From Costus lasius (Eukaryota; Streptophyta; Magnoliopsida; Zingiberales; Costaceae), in NCBI GenBank assembly GCA_027563935.2, contig CM050454.1, positions 23,247,501 through 23,311,500 of the forward strand: a DNA stretch of 64,000 nucleotides, read 5' to 3'. Position 1 is the first letter of the stretch; the number at the start of each line of letters is the position of its first letter. A program made the position numbers and the translations under genes. Positions 33,115 through 45,187 of the stretch are shown here, in pieces. The notes beneath the pieces were generated by a model, which did no database searches, was not told the origin of the DNA, and saw only the letters and a list, made by a program, of their open reading frames with translations.

Positions 33115-36095
33115 TGTAACGCCCTCGATTTTTCTGAATTATGATTTAAGGTTAGAAATTCTGTTTCTGTATTTTTATCTGTTAAAATTTTGGGATTTTT
33201 GCCTAAGTGTAGGAATTTTTTCCTACAGGGCAAAAATAATTATTTTGGTTGGGGATTTGAACCCTCAACCTTGATTCTTCGCTCCTGGAATTCTTTCCAC
33301 CATGGTGGCGCATATTTCTGATATTATTGGAGTGGCGCAGGGTGGTTAAGCCCAGGTAAGCCCATAAAACCGATTTTTCACTTAAGTTAACTGGGTTATT
33401 GGATCTTGGATCCGTTTGGGGTGGGAGAAAAAGAGGAATTGCGTGAGGGCTCCTCTCCCTCACGACTTTTGTGTTTTCTTGCCCTAGCCGCCTTTGGTTG
33501 TCGCCCCTCACTGTGCTTGGCGCCTCCTGAGATTTCTGACGCTGGTGGTGGCAGACTGGTGGTGGACGAACTTCCTGGTGATCCTCTGTCTTGGCGTTTT
33601 TCTTCTGTGAACGTTTTTCGGTGAGTAATTCGATCCTAAGAAGTCTAATCCGCTAAATTGTAGATTATTTCAATTAAAATTCGTTATTTGCAATGATTAT
33701 CCGTATGGGGTCGAATTCAAATATTTATAGGGTTTTAAAATCCTGTTCTGCTGAAATCTGCATTCTCTAATCTGACCTTTGTGTACTATAACCCCAATAT
33801 CTCATGGCCTATAGATCCAAATTGCACGAAATAAATTTTGTATGAAACTAGATACATTCGGCTTTAATTTGAATATGATATCGACCATATCCGAACTGTA
33901 TTCGTATTTCAATCTATATTGCAATCTAGCTATACAAAATCAGTTTTCTGGAAATCTGGATTTCGACCTTTATGTGTTCGAACCATCATATCTCCCTAGG
34001 TATAGCTCGAAATCTTGTCAAATCAGTTTTATTAGAAAGTAGACTCGAAGGGGTTCAATTTGACTACCATGTCGCCTATTTTTTGTTAGTTATTGGATCT
34101 GAAATTTGTGTCGCAATTCTGATATACGAATCTGTTTTCTGGAATTCTGAAATCCCGACCTTTCTATGTTCGAACACCCATATCTCCCCGGTTATAACTC
34201 CAAATCCGACGGATTCAGTTCTATTGGAAAGTAGATTCAAACAGATTTATTGTGAATATCATATTGCCTATTTTAGGTTACTTACTCGGTCTGAAACATC
34301 TGTTGCAAGTATGATATATTAATCTATTTTTCTGAAACATCTGTTTAATTATTTGTTATGTGAAAAATTTCTATTCTGTATATATATGTTGTGAATTTTC
34401 TGAAACTTTGAATGTGTTATAACCTTTGTGAGAACATAGAATGGTTTGACATGAATTAAGGATAGTTGCATGAAATCTAAGGAATTCAAGGAATTCACTC
34501 ATATATTACTTCTGGTTGATGGCAAAAATTATGAAGTGTGTTCAGCTTTGATTTTCTGCAAATTGTAATTTTGTTAAGGACTGGATATTAGGGTGTGTCA
34601 TTTTCTGGTTTGTGAGACACTTTGGGCATGATGTGAGAATTGAGTGGTGGTTAGTCCTACTCCTCCGTTTCAGCATGATCTGTTCTGTAAAAATTATGCC
34701 CTAGTGTAGCACTCTTCCATGTCCTTACCCTCCTTCTATGGCGCTGTAATGGTGCTGATAGTCTACTACGACCCATGAGACACTAGTGAAGGGTAGATGT
34801 GAGCTGGTCTCACCTTCCGTTCTCCCTCCACTATTTTTGTTCTGTTCTAGGTATTGGAGGCCAGAGTGCCACGTCCTGACAAGACGGGGGCCACCCACTG
34901 ATACCTCCTCTACTAGTATTGGAGGCCAGAGTGCCACGTCCTGACAAGACGGGGGCCACCCACTGATACCTCCTCTACTATTCTGTTTCTGATATGCATG
35001 CATGTCTCATCCTCGGCAGAGGTGGGGTCAGACCTTCTGTGGTCATCAGACCTTCTGTGGTCTTCAGGCCTTCTGTGGCCTTTCTGTTTCCGATGTAGAC
35101 TATCCGTTTGGATTCTGAAAATTCTGATTTTCTGTCTGTCAGTTCTGATTTCTGTAGTTCTGTTCCGATCTGTTCTGTCTGTCAGCTCTGATTTTCTGTA
35201 GTTCTATTTCGATCTGTATTATAGATGTGTTGGGCAGTGTGATTAGTTGGAATGAGTTGGTAGACTTATATCCTACTTCATGCTTGATGCCTATTGTTAT
35301 AAGTGTCTGTATTTGATTATGTTTTGTTTCTGATATGAGTGTTCATGTTAATTATCTTATCTGTTAAGCATGATATTTTTGATGTGTACTATGGATGGCT
35401 TTTAGTGTCTTTTACTCACTGAGCTTTTTAGCTCACCCCCGTTGTTTAAATATTTTCAGGTGAGACATCAGGACAGTGATTGCTACAGCTACTAAATTTG
35501 TTATAATGCTTGCTAATGTGTTATATAGTTTCTAAGAGTTGTCTTCTAAAGATTTATCAGGCCTGCGTGCCTAACTTAATTATATGACACGTTTTTCTCC
35601 TGAGGGCTTATGCCTGTTTTCAGGATATTATATTATGTTATAGTTGTCTCGTTTTAATTGTTGGATACGAGTTTTGGATTCATGAGAATTGAAATTGTTA
35701 TTATTCTGAAATGTCCGATTTGAGATTTATTGTAGTCGGAATACTTTGAGCTGTGTGACCGAATTTTTGTTGTATTTGGTATCTGAATAATCCGTTTCTG
35801 CAATATTTCTGACAATTGTGTTCTCCACATATGTGTAGTGTGGACATTTGTTTTGTTCCAGGATATGTGGGTCTGTGCAGCAGTAATTTAGTATACTTGC
35901 TGCCGGATTTTTTTCTGGATTTTCGGATTTCTATTTCCTAGTAAATGGATCTTACTCAGTTCTGTGCGGTTTTCAGTTCCGTAGTAATGTCCTTCGATGC
36001 CGCTTTCTTCTTGTGTTTTAATGGAAGAGTAAAAATTTTTGAAACCCCGTATTTTACTTGTATGCGTGTGGGGTGTGATTCTGAGGGATGTTACA
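33115..36095 (+). repeat. 3' LTR of element C
   Basis: 2981 bp, starts TGTAACGCCC, ends TTACA followed by AGTTC. Differs from the 5' LTR by scattered substitutions and two small indels (one T in a T-run near 33218, and a 2-bp change near 35595). Confidence 0.95.
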
Positions 36096-37308
36096 AGTTC
36101 CATATCGTTTGAAAGATAATGATTAAGGATTATCTTGGATAGTGGGCATGAGTCATGTTAGGGTACTTGTGATAGATATAGGATTGCCTCTCCTGGTTGG
36201 AGTGTGATTTTCTAAGGGGGCCCTATGGATGAAATGGTTGAGAATGTGTATGGCCATACCCAGACGACTATGTTCATCTGATCTAACCATTTTCATCATG
36301 TTGGAATCACAGGCTTGACACGCTTGTCCGACAAGAACATTCAGTGGCAAAGGGAAACATGTATGCCAGGTGAATGAGATTCACACTTGTGCTGTGGTTT
36401 GGGAGTAGTCTTGGAAGACTCTTTCCTTCATATTGGAAGACAGTGATGTGTTGCTAGATACCTCTCTCTGGTCGTGATAACGTAGGTTATCATTACCGAC
36501 ATTGAAGGAAACCCTTAGGGTCGCACAATTTGATGATATGGCTTACTTATGTCAGATCGTGTGGACTGGAATTATTCTAGTTCAGTTTAAAGGATTTTAA
36601 GCTCTGATTAAAAGTGAGATCTAGTCTAATCATGTATGATTGATTAGGACATGTGATCGGTAAGCTTTGATCGGAGGATTGAAGCTTGATCGTAAAGATC
36701 AGGGGTTCAATGTGATGTGTGGTTAGATCTTGAGCCATTTGGTTCAAAGAAGATTATAACCAGGGCTGGTTTGATTTGGTGCTTGAACCAAATTGAGATT
36801 GAACCGGTTCACTTGTGAACGCATGGTTCAATTCAAAGAGGAGTTTTCGATCGCTTAAAGGGTAGTTATGGAGGGAGTTACTAATTCGGTTCTTACCATA
36901 AGTGGTGGCCGAATTTTCCTTTTTGTGCATCCACGGTTTTTCGAAAGCCCTCTCGCCTCCTCCTCTCTTCGCTCTCGTGTGGATCATCTTCACGCAAGGA
37001 AGAGAAGCTCGACCGGCCAAGGGGACACACATCATCCTTTCCTAGAGACGATCAAGACTCCTTGGTGTCTTTGCTAGCACAGGGAACACAAGGAAGAAAG
37101 TCTTTCTCATCTTGTGTGTGACATCTTTGGAGAAGAGGCACTCGCCCCTTTCATCTTCCAAGTCGCCTCTCACATCATGGCACAGGTAATACTCTAACTT
37201 GTCTTATACAAGTTAAACAAGGTTGATCATGTACTCATGTCATGCGATCCTAGTATTTCCGCTGCGACAAGTTTTTTGAATAATGCTTGTGAACTAGGTT
37301 TCCTTACA
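36096..37308 (+). repeat. 5' LTR of element B, second part
   Basis: Starts with the AGTTC duplication made by C and continues to ...CTTACA at 37308, where the PBS follows. It holds GTATGGCCATAC at 36248-36259. It aligns with 55197-55978 of the 3' LTR and then extends past the point where E interrupts that LTR. Confidence 0.92.
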
Positions 37309-37309
37309 G

Positions 37310-37321
37310 TGGTATCAGAGC
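37310..37321 (+). other. Primer binding site of element B
   Basis: TGGTATCAGAGC one base after the LTR end. Confidence 0.92.
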
Positions 37322-37594
37322 AGGTTTTTCTGACTTGATGCATATGGTTGCCTTGTTGTGATCCATGTTTGAGTTATTGGGTAGATCTTCTTTATGTTCA
37401 CATGCGACTACATGATGCAAAGTTTACATACATAGTTTGCGCATGTATCATAGTTGTTTTTCAAACAAAAATTATCTTCATGCGCGACTCCACTAGATCT
37501 ATCTGTGCGCCTACTTCAAACACTTAGACGGGTTAAAAGTTTTGAAGTTGTTAGTCAAGTATGGACCCAACAGCCTAATCAAACTATCTGACAG
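37322..37594 (+). other. Leader of element B, first part
   Basis: Non-coding; aligns with the start of the A and E leaders (TAAACA...CTTAGACGGGTT and ATCTGACAG). Cut at 37594 by element D, with GACAG (37590-37594) as the duplicated target; resumes at 49615. Confidence 0.85.
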
Positions 37595-37684
37595 TGTAAG
37601 ATCCAAGGATCTTAAGTCCTGGTAAGCATTATTTTTGATTTAAATAGAATTATTGACTGTGATATTTTTCTATGTATTGGTTGT

Positions 37685-37920
37685 TAATAGTTAATTAACT
37701 AGAGATTTTTGGATGTTAATGTTAATTAATTAACTAACATATTGGATGTTAATTTTCAGTTAATTAATTAGAGTTTATTGGTTAATTAATTAGACCTTAT
37801 TGGTTAATTAACTAGCTTATTGGATATTAATTAAATCCTTATTGGATTTGCGTTTAAGTGAATTCATTAAATGGATGTTAATTTAAATTCTTATTGGACT
37901 TTCACTTAAACTATGGGTTA
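37685..37920 (+). repeat. TTAATTAA/TTATTGG-rich imperfect repeat in the D LTR
   Basis: TTAATTAA or TTAATTAATTA alternates with TTATTGG or ATTGGATGTTAAT in irregular 25-40 bp units. Present again in LTR2 at about 45278-45513. AT-rich start of the LTR; no coding. Confidence 0.75.
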
Positions 37921-39340
37921 TTGGGTTAGATGGATATTAGATTTAAAATTTGAATTAGTTAGTTAAATGGATTAAACCCTATTTGAATTAATTGGTTAAT
38001 GGGTTAAAAATTAAAAACCGAAATGTTAAGTGGGAATTTTCGGCTAGGGTAGAGTTTTTGGGGAAATTGTTGGCTTGGAAGAAACCTTGGGCGACGGCTA
38101 GGAGGAAGAAGGCGATCTTGGTGTTCTTGGAATTATTGAGGTGATTTTCTTCATCTTCTTCCCTTGGCGAATTTCCTTGAGGTGAAGAAGCTTCCTTGGC
38201 GAGTTCTTGGAGATCCTTTGGGCGACATCAAGGCTTTAGACGATTTTTTGTGTGGAGGATTTTCGGTTTAAGAGGTGAGTGGGGTGTCTTAATTGATTTC
38301 TAGCAATTTGGTTGTGTTAATTGATGCATTAAATTGATTAGAAATTTTACCATGTTAAAAACCGAAAACTCAAGACTTCTCTTTGTTATAAACCGAAAGT
38401 TACAATGGTATAATTATCATGAAAACTCAAGACTCCTTGTTAACTAAGGTTTTATTTAAGTTGGAAATTTTATCATGCTAAAAACCAAATTATGATGTAT
38501 CTTCATGAAAACCGAAAATTTGTATAGGTGTATATCTCATGAAAACCGAAACTTGTAGCTTGAAATTTAAGGTATTTTTATAGGGAATTTTGGTAGCATT
38601 AAACCATTGAATTGGGAGTATGAAATTCTTGTTAACTAGGTATTTTATAGGGAATTTTGGTAATATTAAATCGTTGATTTTTGGTAGCATGAGAATCTTG
38701 TTTGAAATAGATATTATGTTTGAAACCGTGGGCTAGATGTGATGTTTTGTGAACCAGATTGTAAGAGCATGGATTTTAATCTTATGTTGATTTTTATGGA
38801 TGCCCTAATAAATGCTAATAATATTATAAGAGTCATGTTTGTTTATTTATGACCATGAATCTTTGTTTGAGAAATTTGGGTGATAACTTAGCAAGGCTGC
38901 ACTGAATTGATCAGCATGAAACCTAAGGACTACCCTACATTATGTGATTTTTTGAATGTTATGTGATTATGTGATTTTGAATATTATGCGGTTATGTGAT
39001 TTTGAATATTATGTGGTTATGTGATTTCAAATATTATATGTTGTGATCATGGAATGGTTAGGACTAAGGCTAAGTGTAACTGTGTGCTCAATGGGATAGT
39101 TGATATGTGAAATGTTAAGGGTTGGATATTTCAGCCCTGTATTGTGATATGTGAAGGGGGTTGATGTTCAGCCTGCCTGTTATGATTATTGTGATGGGGG
39201 TTGATGTTCAGCCTGCCCGATATGATTATTGTGATGACTATCCTAGAGTCTAGTTGACACTTAGGAGTCCACCTTTGTGATATAAGATATAAGATGTGTC
39301 TGTTGTCCAGTAGGAACCCTTTGGGAGAATGAGTTTTGAC

Positions 39341-39545
39341 GCAAAGTGCCATGTCTTGGTCGGACAGGGGGCCACCTCTTGATGTCATCACTCTTTTGTG
39401 TTATGGGGTGTCGTAGAGCAAAGTGCCACGTCATGACCTGGCGGGGGCCACCTCTTGAATCTACACATCTTTTTGTGTTATGGGGTGTAGTAGAGCAAAG
39501 TGCCACGTCGTGACCTGGCGGGGGCCACCTCTTGATTCTATACAC
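39341..39545 (+). repeat. Three-copy 77-bp module in LTR1 of D
   Basis: Units start GCAAAGTGCC at 39341, 39418 and 39495 (spacing 77 and 77; the last is incomplete). Units 2 and 3 contain CCACGTC and GGGGGCCACC; unit 1 is diverged (CCATGTC). The same array is in LTR2 from 46934. Confidence 0.9.
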
Positions 39546-40451
39546 TGTCCATCTATATGTTGCATGCAGGCTTCTCCCAGTGCTTAGGCCAAAGCCGGGT
39601 TAGACCATGATGGTCACTACTGAATATGCTGGACAACTAGGTTAACTAAGTGGTTAATGTGTACAGTGGTTTAGAGTGTAGCTCTAGAACCTTAGTTACT
39701 CTATGGGGACAGTTGTGTGATGTCTTGGCAGTGTATACTTGATTGTTCATATCTGTTTTGTTCTTTAATTTTGTTATATGTTGATATGATAATCTGTTAA
39801 AGATTTTTAAAATAATCTGCCTGTATTTTTGAATGTATGCTATGGATGGTCGTTTGAGACTATCTACTCACTGGGCTATGTAGCTCACCCCTCAATGTTT
39901 TCAGGTGTAGAACAGGGGCGCACTGCATGAGTTAGCATGTTATACGGATATTGTGATTCTCCATGCTGGTTGGATGTATAACTTTTGTGCTTAATTAACT
40001 GAGGCCGGATGTGGCCGAATTATATGAACTTGAGTTGCCAGTTGTGGCCAAACTATGTGTGAACTTGTGTTGCCGGTTGTGGCGGTTTTGATATTATGAT
40101 TTTTTTTGTGTCACCGCGGGCTTTGGCCTGGTTTCGGTGTTTGGTATCACTGTGAAACTTTATGGAATCGACGTTGTGATTTTGTTTTGAATTTCAGTTT
40201 GATGTGTATTTTTGCAATCGGTTTTGATATACATGTAACTTGCATATGTCTAGTGCAAGTATTGCGTGGTGGCAGGTACCTTTATGGATTGTGTTTCTTG
40301 GAGATTGTATGTATGGATTTTTGGAAATTTTCAGATCATGTTTCTTGAACTCGGTTTTACCTAGCATGTGAATCGATCTTGTATGACACATCCTGTTTCT
40401 TCTGTGATTTGTGTTGCTTGTTTGGGGTTAAGATAACGGGATGTTACAGAA

Positions 40452-40463
40452 TGGTATCAGAGC
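40452..40463 (+). other. Primer binding site of element D
   Basis: TGGTATCAGAGC three bases after LTR1. A second identical site follows LTR2 at 48045-48056. Confidence 0.92.
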
Positions 40464-40574
40464 AGTTGACTAGCTAAAACTTAGTTCGGGGGAAAACATG
40501 TTTGTGTATTGCTAGACACCTGATAGGTTTATGTTTGTTTTCCTTACTATGGTATGTGTGTGTAGGAACTTAAG

Positions 40575-43500
40575 ATGGTGCGAACTAGAGGAAATGCTAG
40601 CGGCGAGGATGAGCAGACCCCGAATTTCTCAAGGGCTATTGAGGCTCTGACTGGCATGGTACAGCAACAAGGTGCCATGATAGAGAGGCAAGCTCAGATG
40701 CTGCAGCAACAACAGACTCAGCATCAAGAGGCACAACAGCAGCTTTTGCAGCAGCTGACTCAAGAGAGACCCCAGACTACTACTCGAGCGGTGGGGGATG
40801 ACTCTCAGGAGGGCGCTCACAGGCGCTATGCCTCACTTGTGAGTGAATTCCAGAAACTGGGTCCCAGCTCTTTTTATGGGGGCTCAGAATCCAGTACTGC
40901 CGAGAACTGGCAGTTGTGCTTGGAAAAGATTTTCCAAGTCATGCGGTGCTCGGACGAAGACAAGTTATGTCTGACCACCTATATGATGCGTGGTGACGCA
41001 GATGAGTGGTGGAAGGGCGTGGTGAGACTTGCTGAGGAAAAACATGAGACAGTAGATTGGCCCTATTTCTTGTCTCAATTTAATGAGAAGTACTTCCCTG
41101 ATAGCTTGGTGGAGGACCGAGAGGTGGCATTTATTCACCTGGAGCAGGGTGATATGACAGTAGACCAGTATGAATTGCAGTTCACTAAGTTGGGAAAGTA
41201 TGCCCCTCACCTGATAAACACTGAAAAGAGAAGGGCTACTAAGTTTCTTAGAGGTCTCAGATGGGATATTCGGGAGCAGGTTGGTGCTCAGCATTTGGAG
41301 ACTTATGTTGAGACTGTTGGGCGAGCACGCACCATTGAGAGATACATATCTGAGAGGAGTTCTCATGTTGCCGTGACCGTGGTTCCTGCAGCTGAGACGG
41401 CAGCTCCTCAGTATGGCATTGGCGGCAAGGGTAAGAAGTACCCCAAGCATAAGGATTACAAGAAGAGCAGGTATAAGCCTTACTCTTACAAGGCACCGCA
41501 GCAGTTCAGGGATGTCAGAGATGTAAAGAACAGTATCACAGAGGATAGGACTTGTAATTATTGTGGGATCAAGGGACATCTGGTGAAGGATTGTTATAAG
41601 AAGAATGGTGTATGCTTCAGATGTAAGAAACCAGGGCACATGGTCAAAGACTGCAAAGAGCCTGAGATACAGAATAGAGGCGCAGAGAAGCCTACAGTCC
41701 AGACACGAGTTTATGCTGTGGCTGAGAAGGACACACGAGCTTCCCGATCCGTCGTGGAAGGTACCTTATTTGTATTTGATCAGTTAGCTCGTATCTTATT
41801 TGACCCTGGTGCAAATCTGTCTTTTGTATCTGTTAGATTTGCTGCATGTTTACCTGTTGTACCTAAGATGCTAGATTATGTTGTGTCTGTCAGTACTCCC
41901 TTAGGAAAGTCATTATCTACAGATACTGTTTGTGCTAATTGTGTAGTGCATGTAGAGGGTTATGAGTTTCTGGTAGATCTAATCCTCTTAGACATGCAAG
42001 ATTATGATGTCATCTTAGGAATGGATTGGTTGTCTTCACATCATGCCACTGTGGATTGCTTTGAGAAAGTAATCACTTTAAATCTGCTAGATGGGAATCG
42101 GATTTTTGTGAGAGGTCTAGTGTCAGACCAAGGACCACATGTAATATCTTTTCTGCAGGCCAGAAAGTTACTTGCTAGTGGGTGTAAGGGTTACCTTGCG
42201 CATGTTAAGGTGCAGGATGATTCTACTTCTGATTTGACTCAGATGGCGGTGGTGAAAGAGTTTCCTGATGTGTTCTCTGAGGAATTTTCAGGCTTGCCAC
42301 CAATTAGAGAAGTGGAGTTTGGCATTGAGTTGGCGCCAGGTACGGCACCTATCTCCAGAGCTCCTTATCGCATGGCTACCTCAGAGTTGGCTGAACTTAA
42401 GAAGCAACTGGAGGAATTGCTGGAAAAAGGTTACATCCGGCCTAGTGCTTCTCCCTGGGGAGCGCCAGTGCTGTTTGTAAAGAAGAAAGATGGAACCCTG
42501 AGGATGTGTATAGACTACAGGCAACTGAACCAAGTGACTATCAAGAATAAGTATCCTCTTCCCAGAATTGATGATCTATTTGATCAATTACAGGGAGCTA
42601 CAGTGTTCTCTAAGATTGATCTGAGATCAGGGTATTATCAGCTTAGAGTCAAGGATGAGGATATATTTAAGACTGCTTTCAGGACCAGGTATGGGCATTT
42701 TGAATTTTTAGTTATGCCTTTTGGACTGACGAATGCACCTGCTGTCTTCATGGATTTGATGAACAGGGTATTCCATGAATTGCTTGACTCTTGTGTGGTA
42801 GTCTTTATAGACGATATTTTGGTATACTCACGGACTACTTCAGATCATGTCAGTGACTTGCACAGAGTGCTAGAGGTTCTGAGGAAGAACCGATTATATG
42901 CCAAGGCTAGTAAGTGTGAGTTCTGGCTAGAGAAGATTAGTTTCCTCGGGCATGTGATTTCTGGTCAGGGGGTGTCTGTGGATCCAGTTAAAGTGCAAGC
43001 CATCCTCAATTGGGGAAGACCGACTAGCGCTACTGAGATCAGAAGTTTCTTGGGTTTAGCAGGTTACTACCGGAGGTTTGTTGAGGGATTTTCCAAGCTG
43101 GCGGGTCCTTTAACTAAATTGACCAGAAAGGAGGCCAAGTTTATTTGGGATGACAAGTGTGAAGAGAGCTTTCAAGAGCTGAAGAGGAGGTTGACTAGTA
43201 CACCGATCCTCATTATTCCTAGTGATGGGGAAAGGTTTACTGTTTATACGGATGCTTCAGGCAAAGGGTTGGGCTGTGTCTTGATGCAGAAGGGTTCTGT
43301 GGTAGCCTATGCTTCGAGACAACTGAAGGAGTATGAATTGAACTACCCTACTCATGATTTAGAGTTGGCGGCCGTAGTCTTTGCTTTGAAGATATGGCGC
43401 CACTATTTACTGGGTCAGGAGTTCGATCTGTTCACTGATCACCAGAGTCTCAAGTATATCTTCACTCAGAAGGAGTTGAACATGAGACAGAGAAGATGGA

Positions 43501-45158
43501 TGGAGTTGATCAAAGACTATGACTTCTCTATTCAGTATCAGGCTGGAAAGGCCAATGTAGTGGCGGATGCACTGAGCAGACATCCAGTTACTTCAGTAGC
43601 TGCTTTACGAGTCAGTGAGTGGCGGTTACTGCAGGAGTTCAGCGATCTCAGGATCAGTGTTTCTCCTAGAGTTCAGTCGGGTTATGTGGCCTTTCTCAGA
43701 GTACAGTCTGCTTTGTTGCAGAAGATCAGAGATCAGCAGTCTGTGGATCCGAAATTAGTTCAGATCAGGGATAGTTTGGTTGATGGAGCAGTTCAGGATT
43801 TTAGCTTGTCTGATGATGGTATTCTTCGGTTTCGTGGAAGGGTATGTGTCCCTGAGGAACCGAGCTTGAGGAAAGAAATATTGGAGGACAGCCATAACTC
43901 CAAATATTCTCTACATCCTGGCGTGACTAAAATGTATCAGGACCTCAAGAAAAATTTTTGGTGGCCGGGTATGAAGAAAGAGGTAATCGATTTTGTCTCT
44001 AGGTGTTTAACTTGTCAGACTGTAAAGGCTGAACACCAGAAGCCTGGTGGTTTGTTGCAGCCCCTTCCTATTCCTGAGTGGAAGTGGGAATGCATCAGTA
44101 TGGATTTTGTGTGTGGTTTGCCTAGAACCAGATTGGGTCATGATGCTATTTGGGTGATCGTTGATAGACTCACTAAATCAGCCCATTTTCTCCCGATTAA
44201 GATGACTTATTCTTTAGAGAGGCTGGCTAGATTATACATTGATGAGATAGTCAGACTGCATGGAGTGCCTGTCGATATTGTGTCTGATAGGGACTCTCGG
44301 TTTTTGTCCAGATTTTGGAAGAGCTTACAGGAGGGTTTGGGTACTAAGTTGAGTTTTAGTACAGCATACCATCCTCAGTCTGATGGCCAGACGGAGCGTA
44401 CTATACAGACTCTAGAAGACTTGTTGAGAGCTTATGTGGTTGATTGGAGTTCTGAGTGGAATCGGGATCTATCTTTGATAGAGTTCACTTATAATAATAG
44501 CTTCCACTCCAGTATTCAGATGGCTCCATATGAGGCTTTGTATGGAAGAAGGTGTAGGACTCCCTTGTGTTGGGAGGAAACTGGTGACAGAATGATTTTG
44601 AGATCTGATGCAGTACAGGAGACTACTGATAAGGTCAGAGAGATTCAGGATAAATTGAAGATTGCTCGGGACAGACAGAAGAGTTATGCTGATGACCGTC
44701 GTCGTTCCCTGGAGTTTATGGTGGGGGATCATGTTTTCTTAAAGGTATCACCTACTAAGGGTGTTATGAGGTTTGGCAAAAAGGGCAAATTGAGCCCTAG
44801 GTTTGTAGGCCCTTTTGACATTATTGAGAGAATTGGTCTAGTGGCTTACCGGTTAGCTTTGCCTCCTGCTATGGATCATGTGCATAATGTGTTCCATGTT
44901 TCTGTTTTGAGGAAATATCATCCTGATCCATCTCATGTATTGGAATTGGAACCTCTTCAGATTCAGAGTGATTTGACTTTTGAGGAAAGACCTCTCCGGA
45001 TTGTGGATAGAAAGGATAAAGTTCTGAGAAACAAGACTATACCTTTGGTAAAGGTTATCTGGGGAAATCAGTCGGTTGAGGAGGCAACTTGGGAGACTGA
45101 AGCTGATATGAGGAAGTTTTATGCTTATCTTTTTGATGATATGGATACTGAGCTTTAG
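40575..45158 (+). CDS. gag-pol: Intact gag-pol polyprotein of Gypsy element D
   Basis: 1527 codons, ATG 40575 to TAG 45156-45158, no internal stop. Order and rough residues: Gln-rich N-terminus (30-65); gag capsid (80-250); CCHC knuckles [14 protein letters not shown] (327-340) and [14 protein letters not shown] (347-360); aspartic protease [10 protein letters not shown] (Asp410); RT with CIDYRQLN and FIDD (744-747); RNase H (TDASG, Asp893); integrase with zinc-binding H/C residues and catalytic Asp1177, Asp1238, Glu1274, the last two 35 residues apart as in the D,D-35-E family; a GPF motif; a chromodomain-like [16 protein letters not shown] near the C-terminus. One oddity is SDRDSRF where relatives (and element C) have SDRDPRF. 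The encoded enzymes would copy the element RNA in particles and insert it in the nucleus. It looks coding-competent; expression is unknown. Confidence 0.96.
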   Translation: MVRTRGNASGEDEQTPNFSRAIEALTGMVQQQGAMIERQAQMLQQQQTQHQEAQQQLLQQLTQERPQTTTRAVGDDSQEGAHRRYASLVSEFQKLGPSSFYGGSESSTAENWQLCLEKIFQVMRCSDEDKLCLTTYMMRGDADEWWKGVVRLAEEKHETVDWPYFLSQFNEKYFPDSLVEDREVAFIHLEQGDMTVDQYELQFTKLGKYAPHLINTEKRRATKFLRGLRWDIREQVGAQHLETYVETVGRARTIERYISERSSHVAVTVVPAAETAAPQYGIGGKGKKYPKHKDYKKSRYKPYSYKAPQQFRDVRDVKNSITEDRTCNYCGIKGHLVKDCYKKNGVCFRCKKPGHMVKDCKEPEIQNRGAEKPTVQTRVYAVAEKDTRASRSVVEGTLFVFDQLARILFDPGANLSFVSVRFAACLPVVPKMLDYVVSVSTPLGKSLSTDTVCANCVVHVEGYEFLVDLILLDMQDYDVILGMDWLSSHHATVDCFEKVITLNLLDGNRIFVRGLVSDQGPHVISFLQARKLLASGCKGYLAHVKVQDDSTSDLTQMAVVKEFPDVFSEEFSGLPPIREVEFGIELAPGTAPISRAPYRMATSELAELKKQLEELLEKGYIRPSASPWGAPVLFVKKKDGTLRMCIDYRQLNQVTIKNKYPLPRIDDLFDQLQGATVFSKIDLRSGYYQLRVKDEDIFKTAFRTRYGHFEFLVMPFGLTNAPAVFMDLMNRVFHELLDSCVVVFIDDILVYSRTTSDHVSDLHRVLEVLRKNRLYAKASKCEFWLEKISFLGHVISGQGVSVDPVKVQAILNWGRPTSATEIRSFLGLAGYYRRFVEGFSKLAGPLTKLTRKEAKFIWDDKCEESFQELKRRLTSTPILIIPSDGERFTVYTDASGKGLGCVLMQKGSVVAYASRQLKEYELNYPTHDLELAAVVFALKIWRHYLLGQEFDLFTDHQSLKYIFTQKELNMRQRRWMELIKDYDFSIQYQAGKANVVADALSRHPVTSVAALRVSEWRLLQEFSDLRISVSPRVQSGYVAFLRVQSALLQKIRDQQSVDPKLVQIRDSLVDGAVQDFSLSDDGILRFRGRVCVPEEPSLRKEILEDSHNSKYSLHPGVTKMYQDLKKNFWWPGMKKEVIDFVSRCLTCQTVKAEHQKPGGLLQPLPIPEWKWECISMDFVCGLPRTRLGHDAIWVIVDRLTKSAHFLPIKMTYSLERLARLYIDEIVRLHGVPVDIVSDRDSRFLSRFWKSLQEGLGTKLSFSTAYHPQSDGQTERTIQTLEDLLRAYVVDWSSEWNRDLSLIEFTYNNSFHSSIQMAPYEALYGRRCRTPLCWEETGDRMILRSDAVQETTDKVREIQDKLKIARDRQKSYADDRRRSLEFMVGDHVFLKVSPTKGVMRFGKKGKLSPRFVGPFDIIERIGLVAYRLALPPAMDHVHNVFHVSVLRKYHPDPSHVLELEPLQIQSDLTFEERPLRIVDRKDKVLRNKTIPLVKVIWGNQSVEEATWETEADMRKFYAYLFDDMDTEL

Positions 45159-45174
45159 AGGACTAAAGCTTTAT

Positions 45175-45187
45175 AAGGAGGGAGGGA
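45175..45187 (+). other. Polypurine tract of element D
   Basis: AAGGAGGGAGGGA directly before LTR2. Confidence 0.85.

Larger units (their letters stand above)
25335..36095 (+). mobile_element. Ty3/Gypsy element C, chromovirus-like (Tekay/Del type), complete
   Basis: 10761 bp, flanked by AGTTC on both sides (25330-25334, 36096-36100). LTRs 25335-28317 (2983 bp) and 33115-36095 (2981 bp) start TGTAACGCCC and end TTACA; about 20-25 differences by eye. PBS at 28320, PPT at 33099. One gag-pol frame with RT before integrase and a chromodomain-like C-terminus, interrupted by three amber codons. It sits inside the 5' LTR of element B. Lineage is inferred from the long LTRs and chromodomain-like end. 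Confidence 0.95.
37595..40448 (+). repeat. LTR1 of element D (2854 bp)
   Basis: Starts TGTAAGATCC, ends TTACA. Contains a TTAATTAA-rich repetitive block (about 37685-37920), a three-copy 77-bp module (39341-39545) and a GGGCT-ATGT-AGCTC hairpin (39873-39886) followed by TTTTCAGGTG. Confidence 0.95.

Noticed and set aside
39341..39545. Regular 77-bp repeats, considered as a CRISPR-like array
   Set aside because: Repeats are long and contiguous without unique spacers, lie in a plant LTR and recur in LTR2.
40965..41639. 224-codon minus-strand open frame
   Set aside because: Antisense shadow of the intact D gag; the copy opposite the second gag is shorter for the same reason.
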